30,648 nt of DNA from Clostridiales bacterium UBA1316 (GCA_002307055.1 DBTM01000059.1:480-31127), one strand, 5' to 3'; positions 1 through 8,016 are shown, counted from the stretch's first letter. A program made the numbers and translations. The notes: a model not told the origin generated them from the letters alone.

Positions 1-370
1 CTCCCGGCGCTCCCGGCGCTCCCGGCGTACCCGGCGTACCCGGCGTACCGCTTGGTCCAGTTGCGCCTGTCTTCCCTTGCGGTCCAGTTGCTCCCGTTGC
101 ACCTGTAGCTCCCGTTGCTCCCGTTGCTCCCGTTGCTCCCGTTGCTCCCGTTGCTCCCGTTGCTCCGGCAGGTCCGGTTGGCCCAGTTGGGCCTGTGCAT
201 TTTGGCGGGCATTTACATTCACAATGGTCATGATGACACTTCCAAATTTTCATGCCACCCTCGCCACATATAAAAATACATCTGTTGTCTTTGACTAGAA
301 CGTATTCATCGCAGATACGTTCATCACAGTTTTCATGTTCTAAGATTGATATAGTAACACCTCCTTGCAT
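1..370 (-). CDS. Collagen-like repeat protein with Cys/His-rich N-terminus (3' end outside window)
   Basis: The minus-strand frame is open from an ATG at 370 to the window edge. It encodes an N-terminal head of about 55 residues rich in Cys and His (for example CHHDHCECKCPPKC), then uninterrupted Gly-X-Y triplets: GPT, GPA, a run of GAT, GPQ, GKT, GPS, GTP and GAP. Collagen-like proteins of this layout in spore-forming Firmicutes are typically exosporium or surface filaments (BclA-like). That role is inferred. The start is uncertain. The ATG at 370 has no ribosome binding site, yet a strong AAGGAGGTG lies just inside the frame at about 359-367, and the in-frame codon at proper distance is ATA (350-352). 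The next in-frame ATG is at 253, with only a weak GAGGG in front. The -10-like CATATAATA upstream would fit a sporulation sigma factor. The C-terminal domain is not visible. Confidence 0.75.
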   Translation of the reverse strand, partial: MQGGVTISILEHENCDERICDEYVLVKDNRCIFICGEGGMKIWKCHHDHCECKCPPKCTGPTGPTGPAGATGATGATGATGATGATGATGATGATGPQGKTGATGPSGTPGTPGTPGAPGAPG

Positions 371-372
371 AA

Positions 373-381
373 TATTATATG
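373..381 (-). promoter_or_regulatory. Possible sigma-E/K-type -10 box of the collagen-like gene
   Basis: The minus strand reads CATATAATA, which matches the CATAnnnTA consensus of mother-cell sporulation promoters and also contains a sigma-A-like TATAAT. No convincing TTGACA lies 16-18 bases upstream, which favours a sporulation sigma factor. Transcription would begin close to the ATG at 370, so translation probably starts downstream of the AAGGAGGTG. Confidence 0.35.
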
Positions 382-440
382 ATGTTGCAATGGTTGTGTG
401 TAGAGAATACAGATCGGATAGTCCCGGTACAGTACGGCAG

Positions 441-474
441 CAAGACGCCGGAGGGTAACCCCTCCGGCGTCTTG
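441..474. terminator. Perfect 15-bp GC-rich hairpin between two minus-strand genes
   Basis: CAAGACGCCGGAGGG pairs perfectly with CCCTCCGGCGTCTTG around a TAAC loop. It lies 33 bases past the stop of the peptidase gene (507) and upstream of the collagen-like gene, so it probably ends the peptidase transcript. No T-run follows the stem on the minus strand, so it may be an atypical terminator or another RNA structure. Confidence 0.55.
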
Positions 475-506
475 AAAAAGACTCTGCTGTAAGTTCATCT
501 GCGCGT

Positions 507-995
507 TCAATAGTTTAGCAGGTAATCAGTAAAAGCATCCGCAAGATGTGCTGTATCCAAAATGTTCTTCAAATATGGTATATGCACGAATAGCATTTCA
601 GTCGGTATATTGGTTTCATATATATCCTTAAGCCCATGATAATAAACATGATTGCAAAGATAGTTCCCGGCGTTGTCAGAGATCTTCACACTGTAACCAC
701 TGGCTTTCAGGTGCTGCGCAAAATCCGAAAAATCAAAGCTCGTCTGAAATTCGGATGTTGAAGAACGCCCCATACGCTCTATATAAACCGCTTTGACGTC
801 TGGTTTCTGTCCCAGAATTAAAATGAGGTCATAATGTTCCACTACAGCAGCCTGCATCTGAGATGCGCACGTATTAGAATCATTTTCCAGGTATAATTTT
901 GGCAAGCGCGCAGAGCATTTGTCAAGAATCACTTTTGCAGAGTTATTATCACCCATAAACCCAGCCAGTAATACACGTTTCATAAATTCCGCCAT
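507..995 (-). CDS. Divergent pyroglutamyl-peptidase I family protein (peptidase C15-like)
   Basis: Pyroglutamyl peptidase I removes N-terminal pyroglutamate from peptides in the cytoplasm. The three catalytic positions of family C15 appear conserved: Glu73 in a YIER context, Cys114 in NYLCNH and His138 in FVHIP. The family's N-terminal GFEPFGG-type loop is replaced by GFMGDNN. At 162 residues the protein is clearly shorter than the usual 200-215, with the shortening mainly between the first strand and the Glu motif. Substrate choice may therefore differ from the classical enzyme. The start could also be Met5 (983); neither start has a strong ribosome binding site. It is transcribed away from the 65-residue gene at 1062. 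Family assignment is fairly safe; activity is inferred. Confidence 0.75.
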   Translation of the reverse strand: MAEFMKRVLLAGFMGDNNSAKVILDKCSARLPKLYLENDSNTCASQMQAAVVEHYDLILILGQKPDVKAVYIERMGRSSTSEFQTSFDFSDFAQHLKASGYSVKISDNAGNYLCNHVYYHGLKDIYETNIPTEMLFVHIPYLKNILDTAHLADAFTDYLLNY

Positions 996-1061
996 CTTTC
1001 GAGGATCTTATACGGTGTCCTGATCAAAATCACCGTAAATAGAGTGCAAGCAGGTGAATCA

Positions 1062-1259
1062 ATGCCAAAATTCCGACTTGTTACGATATCACCCCTCGGC
1101 AAGCGAACAGAGCTCCTCACAAGCTTTGAGTCCGTCAGTCTCATCGAAGCCGGCGTGCTCCTTGCTAAGAAAAACCCCAGCCTCCAATTTGCCGTAGCCG
1201 ATGATCTCGGCTTTATCATCTGGCCCGATAAAATAAAGAAGAACACGGTTAAGGGATAG
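1062..1259 (+). CDS. Small protein of unknown function (65 aa)
   Basis: The frame runs from ATG 1062, preceded by AGGTGA at suitable spacing; an in-frame GTG at 1044 is an alternative without a good site. The 65-residue product has a regular mix of hydrophobic and charged residues, beginning MPKFRLVTISPLGKRTEL and ending with the motif FIIWPDKIKKN. I see no signal peptide, membrane segment or known motif. The opposite-strand frame over the same bases (to 1279) is less protein-like and has no ribosome binding site. The gene is divergent from the peptidase gene and converges on thpR. Confidence 0.55.
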   Translation: MPKFRLVTISPLGKRTELLTSFESVSLIEAGVLLAKKNPSLQFAVADDLGFIIWPDKIKKNTVKG

Positions 1260-1282
1260 CATCGCGCGTTACGGTACACTAT

Positions 1283-1804
1283 TCACCCAAGCTCCGTATA
1301 CGTCAGCCTGCCATCAATCCTTTCGGATTTCATCAGGCTGATTTTTGTTATTTTAGCGGTGATTGGGCGTACATTCTTCGAATACCCAGAGAAATCAAAT
1401 TCTTGGCGGAGCTTCGCCTCGCGTGCCAGTGTAAGATGCGGGGTGAATTTCCGTTTATCGAAATCAAACCCCGCTCTTGTTATTTGTTCCGACAGCTTAT
1501 TATAGATCGCTGTGAGATCTTTATTATCTTCAATACCGATCCATATGATATCGCCGCCGTCGCGTCTGAATCGGCCGATTTCGCGAAGGGTCATATCAAA
1601 CGGCGTCACCTGAAAGCTTTGGGCAATTTGCCGCAGCGGTCCCGCCCGGTCCGAGGTAACCTCACCGATAAACGCCAGTGTCAGGTGCAGATTATCTGGC
1701 AGAGAAAAATTACCCCGCAGCGTCTGCGCCCTCAGCTGGTTCTGGATATCGATGAGCTGTCGCTTGACGTCACTATTGAAATTCATCGCATAAAACAGCC
1801 GCAT
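1283..1804 (-). CDS. thpR: RNA 2',3'-cyclic phosphodiesterase (ThpR/LigT, 2H family)
   Basis: This enzyme of the 2H phosphoesterase family hydrolyses 2',3'-cyclic phosphodiester ends to 2'-phosphate and can ligate tRNA halves in vitro. Both signature HxT motifs are present: His40-Leu-Thr42 (HLTLAF) and His123-Leu-Thr125 (HLTLAR), about 80 residues apart as in the family. The length of 173 residues is normal for bacterial ThpR. The ATG at 1804 is preceded by AGGAGGACACAG, an excellent ribosome binding site. A near-consensus sigma-A promoter lies about 60 bases upstream, so the gene is probably monocistronic. Confidence 0.92.
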   Translation of the reverse strand: MRLFYAMNFNSDVKRQLIDIQNQLRAQTLRGNFSLPDNLHLTLAFIGEVTSDRAGPLRQIAQSFQVTPFDMTLREIGRFRRDGGDIIWIGIEDNKDLTAIYNKLSEQITRAGFDFDKRKFTPHLTLAREAKLRQEFDFSGYSKNVRPITAKITKISLMKSERIDGRLTYTELG

Positions 1805-1862
1805 CTGTGTCCTCCTGTTTTTCTAATCAAAACCGACATTTGATTCATTTCCCATATTCAGC

Positions 1863-1892
1863 ATTATATTGCAGAATGGGCGTATATGTCAA
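1863..1892 (-). promoter_or_regulatory. Sigma-A promoter of thpR
   Basis: The minus strand has a perfect TTGACA (1887-1892) and a perfect TATAAT (1863-1868) separated by 18 bases. Transcription should start near 1856 and run into thpR at 1804. Confidence 0.8.
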
Positions 1893-1933
1893 AGGCATAA
1901 TAGCATTATTCAGATTTTGACGAGGTATATGGC

Positions 1934-2839
1934 TTGAATAAAAAATGTCTGCTTAATTGTGCTGTATCAGCCCTTCTGCTTGCTGTTATTATAAACACCG
2001 TTTCGGCCTCAAACGCGCCGACGCCTGACGAGACACTCAAGACACGGGTGAATTTGCCGATCATCATGTATCATGAGGTCAAAAATTATAATCTCGGTAA
2101 GGATGTCATTTCACCGTATGATTTTGAAAGCGATCTAAAATACCTCCAAAAGCAGCACTATACAACAATTACAATGCACGCGCTGATCAATTATGTTACT
2201 ACTGGCTCCGCCCTTCCGGAAAACCCCATCATCCTGTCCTTTGACGACGGTTATCTGAGCACCTATAAATATGTACTGCCATTACTGCAAAAATACAACA
2301 TGAAAATCGTGCTCTCCCTTATCGTCAAGAACACCGATGATTTTACGTGGGCGCCCGACAGCAATATCGATTACTCCCATATCACCTGGACGCAGCTCAA
2401 GGAGATGCTCGCCACAGGCTTCGTCGAGGTTCAGAACCATACGTATAACCTGCATGTTATCAAAAATGGCCGGTATGGCTGCGAGCAGAAGAAAGGCGAA
2501 CCGCTGACCCAATATGAGGCACTCCTGACAAGCGATATCTTAACCGCCCAGGATAAAATCATCATGATGACAGGCAAAACGCCGTCCACCTTCGTGTACC
2601 CTTACGGCAAATACAGCGACACAACCGATCTCATTCTCAAAAAGCTGGGCTTTCAGGCGACACTGTCCTGCCGGTACGGCATTAATACGTTGTCTAAAAC
2701 AAACCCGGACGTTCTGTTCCGCCTGAAAAGGCTTTGCCGTGCTCACAGCCAGAGTGTCGGTCAGCTGCTCAATGAAGCGTACAAAACGATAAAAAGCAAG
2801 CCACCTGCCGTTCAAAGGCCGTATGATTATCAAAAATAA
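1934..2839 (+). CDS. Secreted polysaccharide deacetylase (NodB domain, CE4-like)
   Basis: CE4 enzymes remove N-acetyl groups from peptidoglycan or other polysaccharides. Residues 1-26 form a signal peptide with a hydrophobic core ending near VSAS, so the protein acts outside the membrane. The NodB fold follows: MYHEV at 45-49, the metal and base motif SFDDG (Asp104, Asp105), the metal ligands His169 and His174 in HTYNLH, and YPYG at 222-225, where the family usually has RxPY. Length is 301 residues. The start is TTG 1934, with GAGGT about 8 bases upstream; the nearby ATG 1929 reaches a stop after two codons. Substrate is not decidable from sequence. A strong hairpin terminator overlaps the stop codon. 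Confidence 0.88.
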   Translation: MNKKCLLNCAVSALLLAVIINTVSASNAPTPDETLKTRVNLPIIMYHEVKNYNLGKDVISPYDFESDLKYLQKQHYTTITMHALINYVTTGSALPENPIILSFDDGYLSTYKYVLPLLQKYNMKIVLSLIVKNTDDFTWAPDSNIDYSHITWTQLKEMLATGFVEVQNHTYNLHVIKNGRYGCEQKKGEPLTQYEALLTSDILTAQDKIIMMTGKTPSTFVYPYGKYSDTTDLILKKLGFQATLSCRYGINTLSKTNPDVLFRLKRLCRAHSQSVGQLLNEAYKTIKSKPPAVQRPYDYQK

Positions 2840-2876
2840 GAGCCGTTTCCTGTGTTTCAGGAAACGCTCTTATTTT
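2833..2876. terminator. Bidirectional rho-independent terminator
   Basis: AAAATAAGAG-C-CGTTTCCTG pairs with CAGGAAACG-CTCTTATTTT with a single bulged C. T-runs follow on both strands. It overlaps the stop codon of the deacetylase and lies 23 bases past the end of the minus-strand gene at 2899, so it serves both converging transcripts. Confidence 0.88.
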
Positions 2877-2898
2877 GAATATAAGTTCAATATATTTT

Positions 2899-3075
2899 TT
2901 ATTCTGCTCTTAGCCCATCGACCAAACTCTGCGCCGCTGTCTGAGTTTTCGGTTTCAAGAAACCGCCGCTGTCGGAATCCGCCAGCATCTTCATATGATA
3001 AGCGCTGAAATCGCCCTGCATTTCACGGCTCAGCTCGTCGAAATCCTTATGGTTGCGCCATTCATCCAAAGTCAT
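2899..3075 (-). CDS. Small hydrophilic protein of unknown function (58 aa)
   Basis: The ATG at 3075 is preceded by AAAGGAGGGTGTTT, one of the best ribosome binding sites in the window, so the gene is very likely translated. The GTG at 3081 overlaps that site and is unlikely. The 58-residue product begins MTLDEWRNHKDFDELSREM and is charged and helical-looking, without membrane segments or cysteines. It lies 112 bases downstream of the UvrA-like gene on the same strand with no obvious terminator between, so it may be the last gene of that operon. I do not recognise the family. Confidence 0.65.
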   Translation of the reverse strand: MTLDEWRNHKDFDELSREMQGDFSAYHMKMLADSDSGGFLKPKTQTAAQSLVDGLRAE

Positions 3076-3187
3076 AAACACCCTCCTTTACAGAAATCTG
3101 CATCGTTTATTCTTCTCCAAACCGCCAGATTTATGTAATGGCAGTCGAGAACAATACGCTCACGCAGATCAATACCGGTTCAGCGTC

Positions 3188-6055
3188 CTACAGTACCTCC
3201 CGCAGATACCGCCCCGTATACGATGTCTCTACCTTGGCTACCTGCTCGGGTGTTCCCTCCGCCACGATATATCCGCCCATGTTGCCGCCCTCCGGCCCCA
3301 AGTCAATGATATAATCGGCAGACTTGATGACATCCAGATGGTGCTCGATGACAATAACAGAATGGCCGTTTTCGACAAGCTTGTTGAGACAGTCGAGCAG
3401 CTTTTGGATATCGGATAAGTGCAGGCCGGTCGTCGGCTCATCGAGTATATACAGATTGTGCGCACCCTTTTTGATCTTCGCCAGCTCGTAGGCGAGTTTG
3501 ATGCGCTGGGCTTCACCGCCTGAGAGCGTTGTCGAGCTCTGGCCCAGGCATAGGTAACCCAGACCCAGCTCGTTCATGATATTCAGCTTATGCTTGAGAT
3601 AAGCATTGTCTTTAAAAAAGCCCAGCGCCTCCTCGACTGTCATATCCAGTACATCGGCGATGCTTTTGCCGTGGTATTTAATCTCAATACCCTCTTTGGA
3701 AAAGCGCAGGCCCTTGCAGACGGGGCAGATCGTCTCGATATCTGCCATAAACTGCAGATTCGTCACGATGATGCCGTCGCCTGTGCAGTGCTCACAGCGC
3801 GTCCCGTTGGCGTGCGTTAAACTGAAATCGATAGCCGTATAGCCCCGGTCAATTGCCTCCGGCTGTGCGGCAAAAAGGTCGCGGATTTTATCGTACAGAC
3901 CGATATAGGTCGCGGGGTTGGACTTGCTGTTTCTCCCGATGGGCGACTGGTCAATATTAATGACATTATTGAGCTGTGTTGCGCCAAACAGCATGTCATG
4001 CTCCCCTGCCGCAATTCTGGCTCCGGTCATATTGACCTTCAGCTGTTTATAAAGAATCTCGTTGATGAGTGAGCTTTTGCCGGAGCCGGACACACCGGTG
4101 ACGCACAGAAAAAGGCCGAGCGGAATATCCACACTCACATTTTTTAGATTGTTTTCCCTCGCGCCCTGAATGGTAAGAACCATTTCACCGGGGTGTCTCC
4201 TCTTTATCGGTACAGGTATCCGGCGCTTACCGGACAGGTACTGCCCGGTCACAGATGCCGCTTCGTTCATGATGTCTTCCAGCGTCCCAGCTGCGACCAC
4301 ATTGCCACCGTGAATTCCCGGCCCCGGTCCGATTTCGATGATATGGTCGGCGCTCCTGATTGTATCCACATCATGCTCGACGATAATAACGGTATTGCCG
4401 ATGTCCCGCAGCTTCTTAATGGTCCCGATAACCTTATTGGAATCCCGCGGATGCAGTCCGATGCTCGGCTCGTCCATCACATAAAGCATCCCCATCAGCT
4501 CGCTGCTGATCTGCGTCGACATTTTGATGCGCTGCATCTCCCCGCCGGAGATACTGTCGCTGCGTCTGGAGAGTGATATGTAATACAGCCCGATTTCAAT
4601 CAGCAACTTAGTCCTCGTGCTGATCTCTCCTATTATAGTCTGAGCTACATCACGCTGGCCTTCCTCGAAGCTCAAGCTTTCGAGAAAAGACAGCAGCTCG
4701 GGCAGCTGCAGCCTGCATAGCTCATCAATGCTCTTTCCGCCGACGGTGATTTGAAGCCGCTGCTTTTTTAGTCTGGCGCCGCCGCACTCCGGACAAACCT
4801 TCTCCACCATGCATTCTCTGACGAAGTTCGGCTCGTAGGATTCAACCGCGGCCGGATTGCGCAGATATCGCTTATACCACCCCTCAAGCTCATTCACGAA
4901 GCCGATAAAAGGCAGCTCGCGCCCGGCTAGCCAGTTTTTTTTGCATGAATTCGGCGGCTGTGTCATTTTGACGGGCTCACCGTTCGTCCCGTAAAAAAGC
5001 ATATCGATCACATGCTTCGGCAGCTCATTATACGGCGTTTCGAGGTTGAAATTGTACTGCAGCGACAGGCTGTACAGCTGCACGGAACGGTAGCTTTCCC
5101 TATTGGCGGGATTATACAGGAATTTTTTCAGCGCGCCCTTGTTGATGCTTTTCTCTGGCGCAACAACGAGAAACCTCGGCTCCACCATATAGGACAGCCC
5201 AACGCCCATACAGGTATTGCAGGCGCTGTTCGGCGTATTAAAGGAGAAATGAAACGGCTGCATTTCGCACAGCGTAAAGTGATGCTCCGGGCAGCCGAAA
5301 CCGGAATAAAACTCCTTATCGACACCGCCGGCAATTTCCGCCTTAATTATTATATCCTCATCGAGTGTCAGCATCGCCGCCTCGATTGTTTTGGTGAGCT
5401 GAATGTAGGTATCATTTTTCAAAGTAAAACGATCAATAACAAGCTCAATGCGGTAATTCTTTGTTTCATCCAGCTCTCTTTTTTCAGACAGTGAAAACGG
5501 CTCGCCGTCCACGAGCAGATTCTTATAACCCTTTTCTCTGATTTTGCTGAATAAGTACTCGTAATCCTCGCCGTATATCTTATAAACCGGCGCGCGCAGC
5601 TCGACAACGGTGTTTTTCGGCAGCGCGGAGATATGCTCGGCAATCTGGGCGGCAGACATCTGCCGGAGCGGGTAACCGCATTCGGGGCATTTGCCTTCAC
5701 CGGCTGTCGCGTATAAAAGCCGCAGATAGTCGTTGATATCGGTGACCGTCCCCACCGTCGAGCGCGGATTGTTGTTACCCTTTTTTTGCTCGATGGCAAT
5801 GACGGGTGACAATCCGCGCACACTGTCCACCTTGGCCTTTTTCAGCTGACTGATCCGGCTCTTGGCGAAATTCGATATAGAATCAAGGAACCGCCTTTGA
5901 CCTTCCCCATAAATCACATCAAACGCCAGCGAGGACTTCCCTGAGCCCGACACGCCGGTTATAACCGTCATCTTGTCGCGCGGTATTTCAACGGATATAT
6001 TTTTTAAGTTATTCTGCTTCGCGCCGGTAATCTCTATCGTTGTTCGGACAGGCAT
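3188..6055 (-). CDS. UvrA-family ABC ATPase, divergent paralogue of excinuclease subunit A
   Basis: UvrA dimers scan DNA for bulky lesions and load UvrB; paralogues also serve in self-resistance to DNA-binding drugs. This 955-residue protein has both ABC modules: Walker A GVSGSGKSS at 34-42 and again in the C-terminal half, signature SGGEMQRIK with DEPSIGLH, and SGGEAQRIK with DEPTTGLH. A region like the UvrB-binding domain begins at CPECGYPL (123-130). The second zinc module is intact (CEHC...CPVC), but in the first one the usual CxxC is Cys255-Pro-Glu-His258, followed by Cys279-x-x-Cys282. The block after Walker A, usually YVESLSSYARQF, reads FLDSISNFAKSR here. These changes suggest a paralogue rather than the housekeeping UvrA. 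It starts 20 bases after the nucleotidyltransferase gene, in one operon. Confidence 0.88.
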   Translation of the reverse strand: MPVRTTIEITGAKQNNLKNISVEIPRDKMTVITGVSGSGKSSLAFDVIYGEGQRRFLDSISNFAKSRISQLKKAKVDSVRGLSPVIAIEQKKGNNNPRSTVGTVTDINDYLRLLYATAGEGKCPECGYPLRQMSAAQIAEHISALPKNTVVELRAPVYKIYGEDYEYLFSKIREKGYKNLLVDGEPFSLSEKRELDETKNYRIELVIDRFTLKNDTYIQLTKTIEAAMLTLDEDIIIKAEIAGGVDKEFYSGFGCPEHHFTLCEMQPFHFSFNTPNSACNTCMGVGLSYMVEPRFLVVAPEKSINKGALKKFLYNPANRESYRSVQLYSLSLQYNFNLETPYNELPKHVIDMLFYGTNGEPVKMTQPPNSCKKNWLAGRELPFIGFVNELEGWYKRYLRNPAAVESYEPNFVRECMVEKVCPECGGARLKKQRLQITVGGKSIDELCRLQLPELLSFLESLSFEEGQRDVAQTIIGEISTRTKLLIEIGLYYISLSRRSDSISGGEMQRIKMSTQISSELMGMLYVMDEPSIGLHPRDSNKVIGTIKKLRDIGNTVIIVEHDVDTIRSADHIIEIGPGPGIHGGNVVAAGTLEDIMNEAASVTGQYLSGKRRIPVPIKRRHPGEMVLTIQGARENNLKNVSVDIPLGLFLCVTGVSGSGKSSLINEILYKQLKVNMTGARIAAGEHDMLFGATQLNNVINIDQSPIGRNSKSNPATYIGLYDKIRDLFAAQPEAIDRGYTAIDFSLTHANGTRCEHCTGDGIIVTNLQFMADIETICPVCKGLRFSKEGIEIKYHGKSIADVLDMTVEEALGFFKDNAYLKHKLNIMNELGLGYLCLGQSSTTLSGGEAQRIKLAYELAKIKKGAHNLYILDEPTTGLHLSDIQKLLDCLNKLVENGHSVIVIEHHLDVIKSADYIIDLGPEGGNMGGYIVAEGTPEQVAKVETSYTGRYLREVL

Positions 6056-6075
6056 ATTAGTATTATTCCTTTCGT

Positions 6076-7002
6076 TTAAAGCTGGGGTACATATAAATAG
6101 GCGATTTCCTCGACGGACTTCTTGCTTTTGGGTGTTAAGCGTATTGTCTCTGAAACCTTCTCTATAATTCCGCGCTCGGCGAGGAAATCAAACACATAGG
6201 TCAGCGCGTCGCCGGAGGAATGAAAATGCTTGTTGAGCATCGTGACCGTTTTCACTTCCTGATCGGATAAATAATCAATCACCGGCTGCTGAATCACCTC
6301 GATATTCCGCACCAGATACGCGTCTATGCTTTGAATAGCCTTCATTATTTCCTCTTCGCTGTAATGGTGAGACATCGCGTCCTGATAAAAAGGTCTTAAA
6401 AGCTCAGGCTCGAGCTCCAGCGCTTTTTTGACGCCGTCACGGTTGAACGGGATGCCGCGCAGGCAAAGCTCCATCCGCGCGATCGCTTCAGCCGCCATGA
6501 TGAGAAAATACTGCGCATACAGCGGATCCTTCCGTGCCATAATCCATTTCATGCTTTTTTTCCTGTAATGGAAAACCTCCGCGGCGTTATGCAGCGCCGT
6601 CAAGGGGATATCGTCGGCTCCGATCTCCTTCATTTCCTCCAGGTATTCATATAAGCTGTCATCTGTCGTATAAATCAGCCTCGCGTTTGCAAAATAGGAC
6701 TGCATAAACGACCCGCCGATTGTCCACGAGCCCTCCATAAATCTTTTGAACCTGCTTCTCGGCATCAGCTCCGCGTGGATGGTAATCCCATCCTCCAAGA
6801 CGCAGTAATCACCGGTTTGCAAAGTCTGGTCGCGTATGATGACCGTCATGTCAATATCGCTTTTCTCCCAGACCACGTCATATGTCACACTGCCGCTGAC
6901 AACAACAGCGATCACATTTTGGTCGCTCCGAACCTTGTCCACAAAGCTGTTAATGGCGTCCAGGTACCTTTTCTTATATTGCTCCTGAATATCCTCACCC
7001 AT
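6076..7002 (-). CDS. Nucleotidyltransferase-domain protein (Pol-beta fold)
   Basis: The N-terminal domain carries the Pol-beta-type nucleotidyltransferase signature Gly37-Ser38 ... Asp49-x-Asp51 (VSGSVTYDV, then KSDIDM), which binds metal and NTP. Such proteins move a nucleotide onto a drug, RNA or protein hydroxyl. The middle and C-terminal parts are helical and end in what looks like a winged-helix segment. Length is 308 residues. The gene has an excellent ribosome binding site (AAAGGAGAAACCAA before ATG 7002) and its own promoter at 7065-7093. It heads the operon with the UvrA-like gene. The substrate cannot be told; an aminoglycoside-type adenylyltransferase is one possibility, but the family is broad. 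Confidence 0.75.
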   Translation of the reverse strand: MGEDIQEQYKKRYLDAINSFVDKVRSDQNVIAVVVSGSVTYDVVWEKSDIDMTVIIRDQTLQTGDYCVLEDGITIHAELMPRSRFKRFMEGSWTIGGSFMQSYFANARLIYTTDDSLYEYLEEMKEIGADDIPLTALHNAAEVFHYRKKSMKWIMARKDPLYAQYFLIMAAEAIARMELCLRGIPFNRDGVKKALELEPELLRPFYQDAMSHHYSEEEIMKAIQSIDAYLVRNIEVIQQPVIDYLSDQEVKTVTMLNKHFHSSGDALTYVFDFLAERGIIEKVSETIRLTPKSKKSVEEIAYLYVPQL

Positions 7003-7064
7003 TTGGTTTCTCCTTTCATGTCCATAAAAGGCTGTATCTTATAAGTCAAATGCGTTAAAGGTAA

Positions 7065-7093
7065 ATTATACCCTGCCTATTTTAGTTATTCAA
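7065..7093 (-). promoter_or_regulatory. Sigma-A promoter of the NTase-uvrA-like operon
   Basis: The minus strand reads TTGAAT (7088-7093), a 17-base spacer and a perfect TATAAT (7065-7070). It lies about 60 bases upstream of ATG 7002. The rest of the gap to 7298 holds only a REP-like palindrome and a hairpin. Confidence 0.7.
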
Positions 7094-7196
7094 GGCAAAA
7101 TGTTACATAAATTTCACGATAAATTTTACTATAGAATATCAAACCCTTTGAGTTATAAACCGGACTTCATTTCTTCCCGCTATCATTTTCGCTGTC

Positions 7197-7216
7197 ATTC
7201 CCGCGCAGGCGGTAAT
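7197..7216. repeat. REP-like imperfect palindrome
   Basis: ATTCCCGC-GCAG-GCGGTAAT forms a stem of 7 out of 8 pairs. The surrounding wording, GTCATTCCCGCGCAGGCGG, closely resembles a dispersed extragenic palindrome type seen in many bacterial genomes. Only one copy is in the window, so repetition elsewhere is an inference. Confidence 0.5.
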
Positions 7217-7247
7217 CCATACGCTTGGTGGGTATGCACGCAAAGAG

Positions 7248-7280
7248 AGAAACCCCACTTTTCAGCGAGGTTTCTTTTAT
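7248..7280. terminator. Probable terminator after the acetylesterase gene
   Basis: AGAAACC pairs with GGTTTCT around a 14-base loop. A T-rich stretch (TTTTATTCTT) follows on the plus strand and a weaker one (TCTCTTTG) on the minus strand. It lies about 25 bases past the minus-strand stop at 7299. Confidence 0.5.
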
Positions 7281-7298
7281 TCTTGTTCTATAATAATG

Positions 7299-7985
7299 CT
7301 ATTTTATAATTTCCCTGTATAATGGCATAAGCTTAAGCCTTTGAATCTCTCCGGCAACCAGTCTTGCCATTTCCGTTGCGCCAAAGTCGCTGAAATGCGT
7401 ATCGTCCTGGCTGCCCCGCGGATAATGCACCGCTTCACCCGGCTCCAGCCAGAGAAACAGCTCTTTGGAACGCACCGGGCCGAGCTGCTCGAGCAGGATC
7501 CTGCTGATTGCCGACATATCAATAAGCGGTACAGAAAGCCGCGCCGCGAGCTCTCTCATTGCGCTGGGATACTCCCCATGTGTTTCTGATAACGTCCCAT
7601 CCTCGTTAAACTTTCGCCTCTGTATCGGCGTCAGCAAAACAGGCTGCGCGCTGAGCTCCCGCGCTTTTTCGATGTACACTGTGAGCATCACCTGGTAGGA
7701 CGTATACGGGTCTGTATATTTCTCCGTTTGCTCCTTTGAGTCGTTATGCCCAAACTGGATAAATAAAAAATCGTTTTTGTCTATCTCTTTGAGTATCAAA
7801 GCAAGCAGCCCCTCCTCAATAAAGCTCCTAGAGCTTCTGCCGTTAAACGCAAAATTGCGGACTGTAACTGCCTCACTAAAGAAATCCGCGAGCTTTTCCC
7901 CCCAACCGGTTTCCGGTCTCGCTTCATCCTTTTTTGTCGCCGCTGTCGAATCCCCTGCAATAAAAATCTTTATTTTTTTGTCCAT
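7299..7985 (-). CDS. SGNH/GDSL esterase, rhamnogalacturonan acetylesterase-like
   Basis: This family removes acetyl groups from pectic rhamnogalacturonan or related glycans (CE12 type; B. subtilis RhgT and YesT are known relatives). All SGNH blocks are visible: GDST at 11-14 with nucleophile Ser13, the block II Gly in FNGRSS, GHND at 79-82 and the catalytic pair Asp194 and His197 in DDTHF. The product is 228 residues from ATG 7985, which has AGGA six bases upstream; the GTG at 7997 overlaps that site. No signal peptide is visible, so it probably acts on imported oligosaccharides. It has its own promoter and is divergent from the alpha/beta hydrolase gene. Confidence 0.85.
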   Translation of the reverse strand: MDKKIKIFIAGDSTAATKKDEARPETGWGEKLADFFSEAVTVRNFAFNGRSSRSFIEEGLLALILKEIDKNDFLFIQFGHNDSKEQTEKYTDPYTSYQVMLTVYIEKARELSAQPVLLTPIQRRKFNEDGTLSETHGEYPSAMRELAARLSVPLIDMSAISRILLEQLGPVRSKELFLWLEPGEAVHYPRGSQDDTHFSDFGATEMARLVAGEIQRLKLMPLYREIIK

Positions 7986-8016
7986 TATAATCCTCACAAC
8001 CCGCAGTGTAATTCAA

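Noticed and set aside
1..180. Short tandem repeats that could look like a CRISPR or minisatellite
   Set aside because: The 9-base periodicity is in phase with Gly-X-Y codons on the minus strand; it is coding collagen-like repeat without spacers.
980..1279. Minus-strand frame of 99 codons
   Set aside because: It overlaps the peptidase start, has no ribosome binding site, and covers the better plus-strand 65-residue gene.
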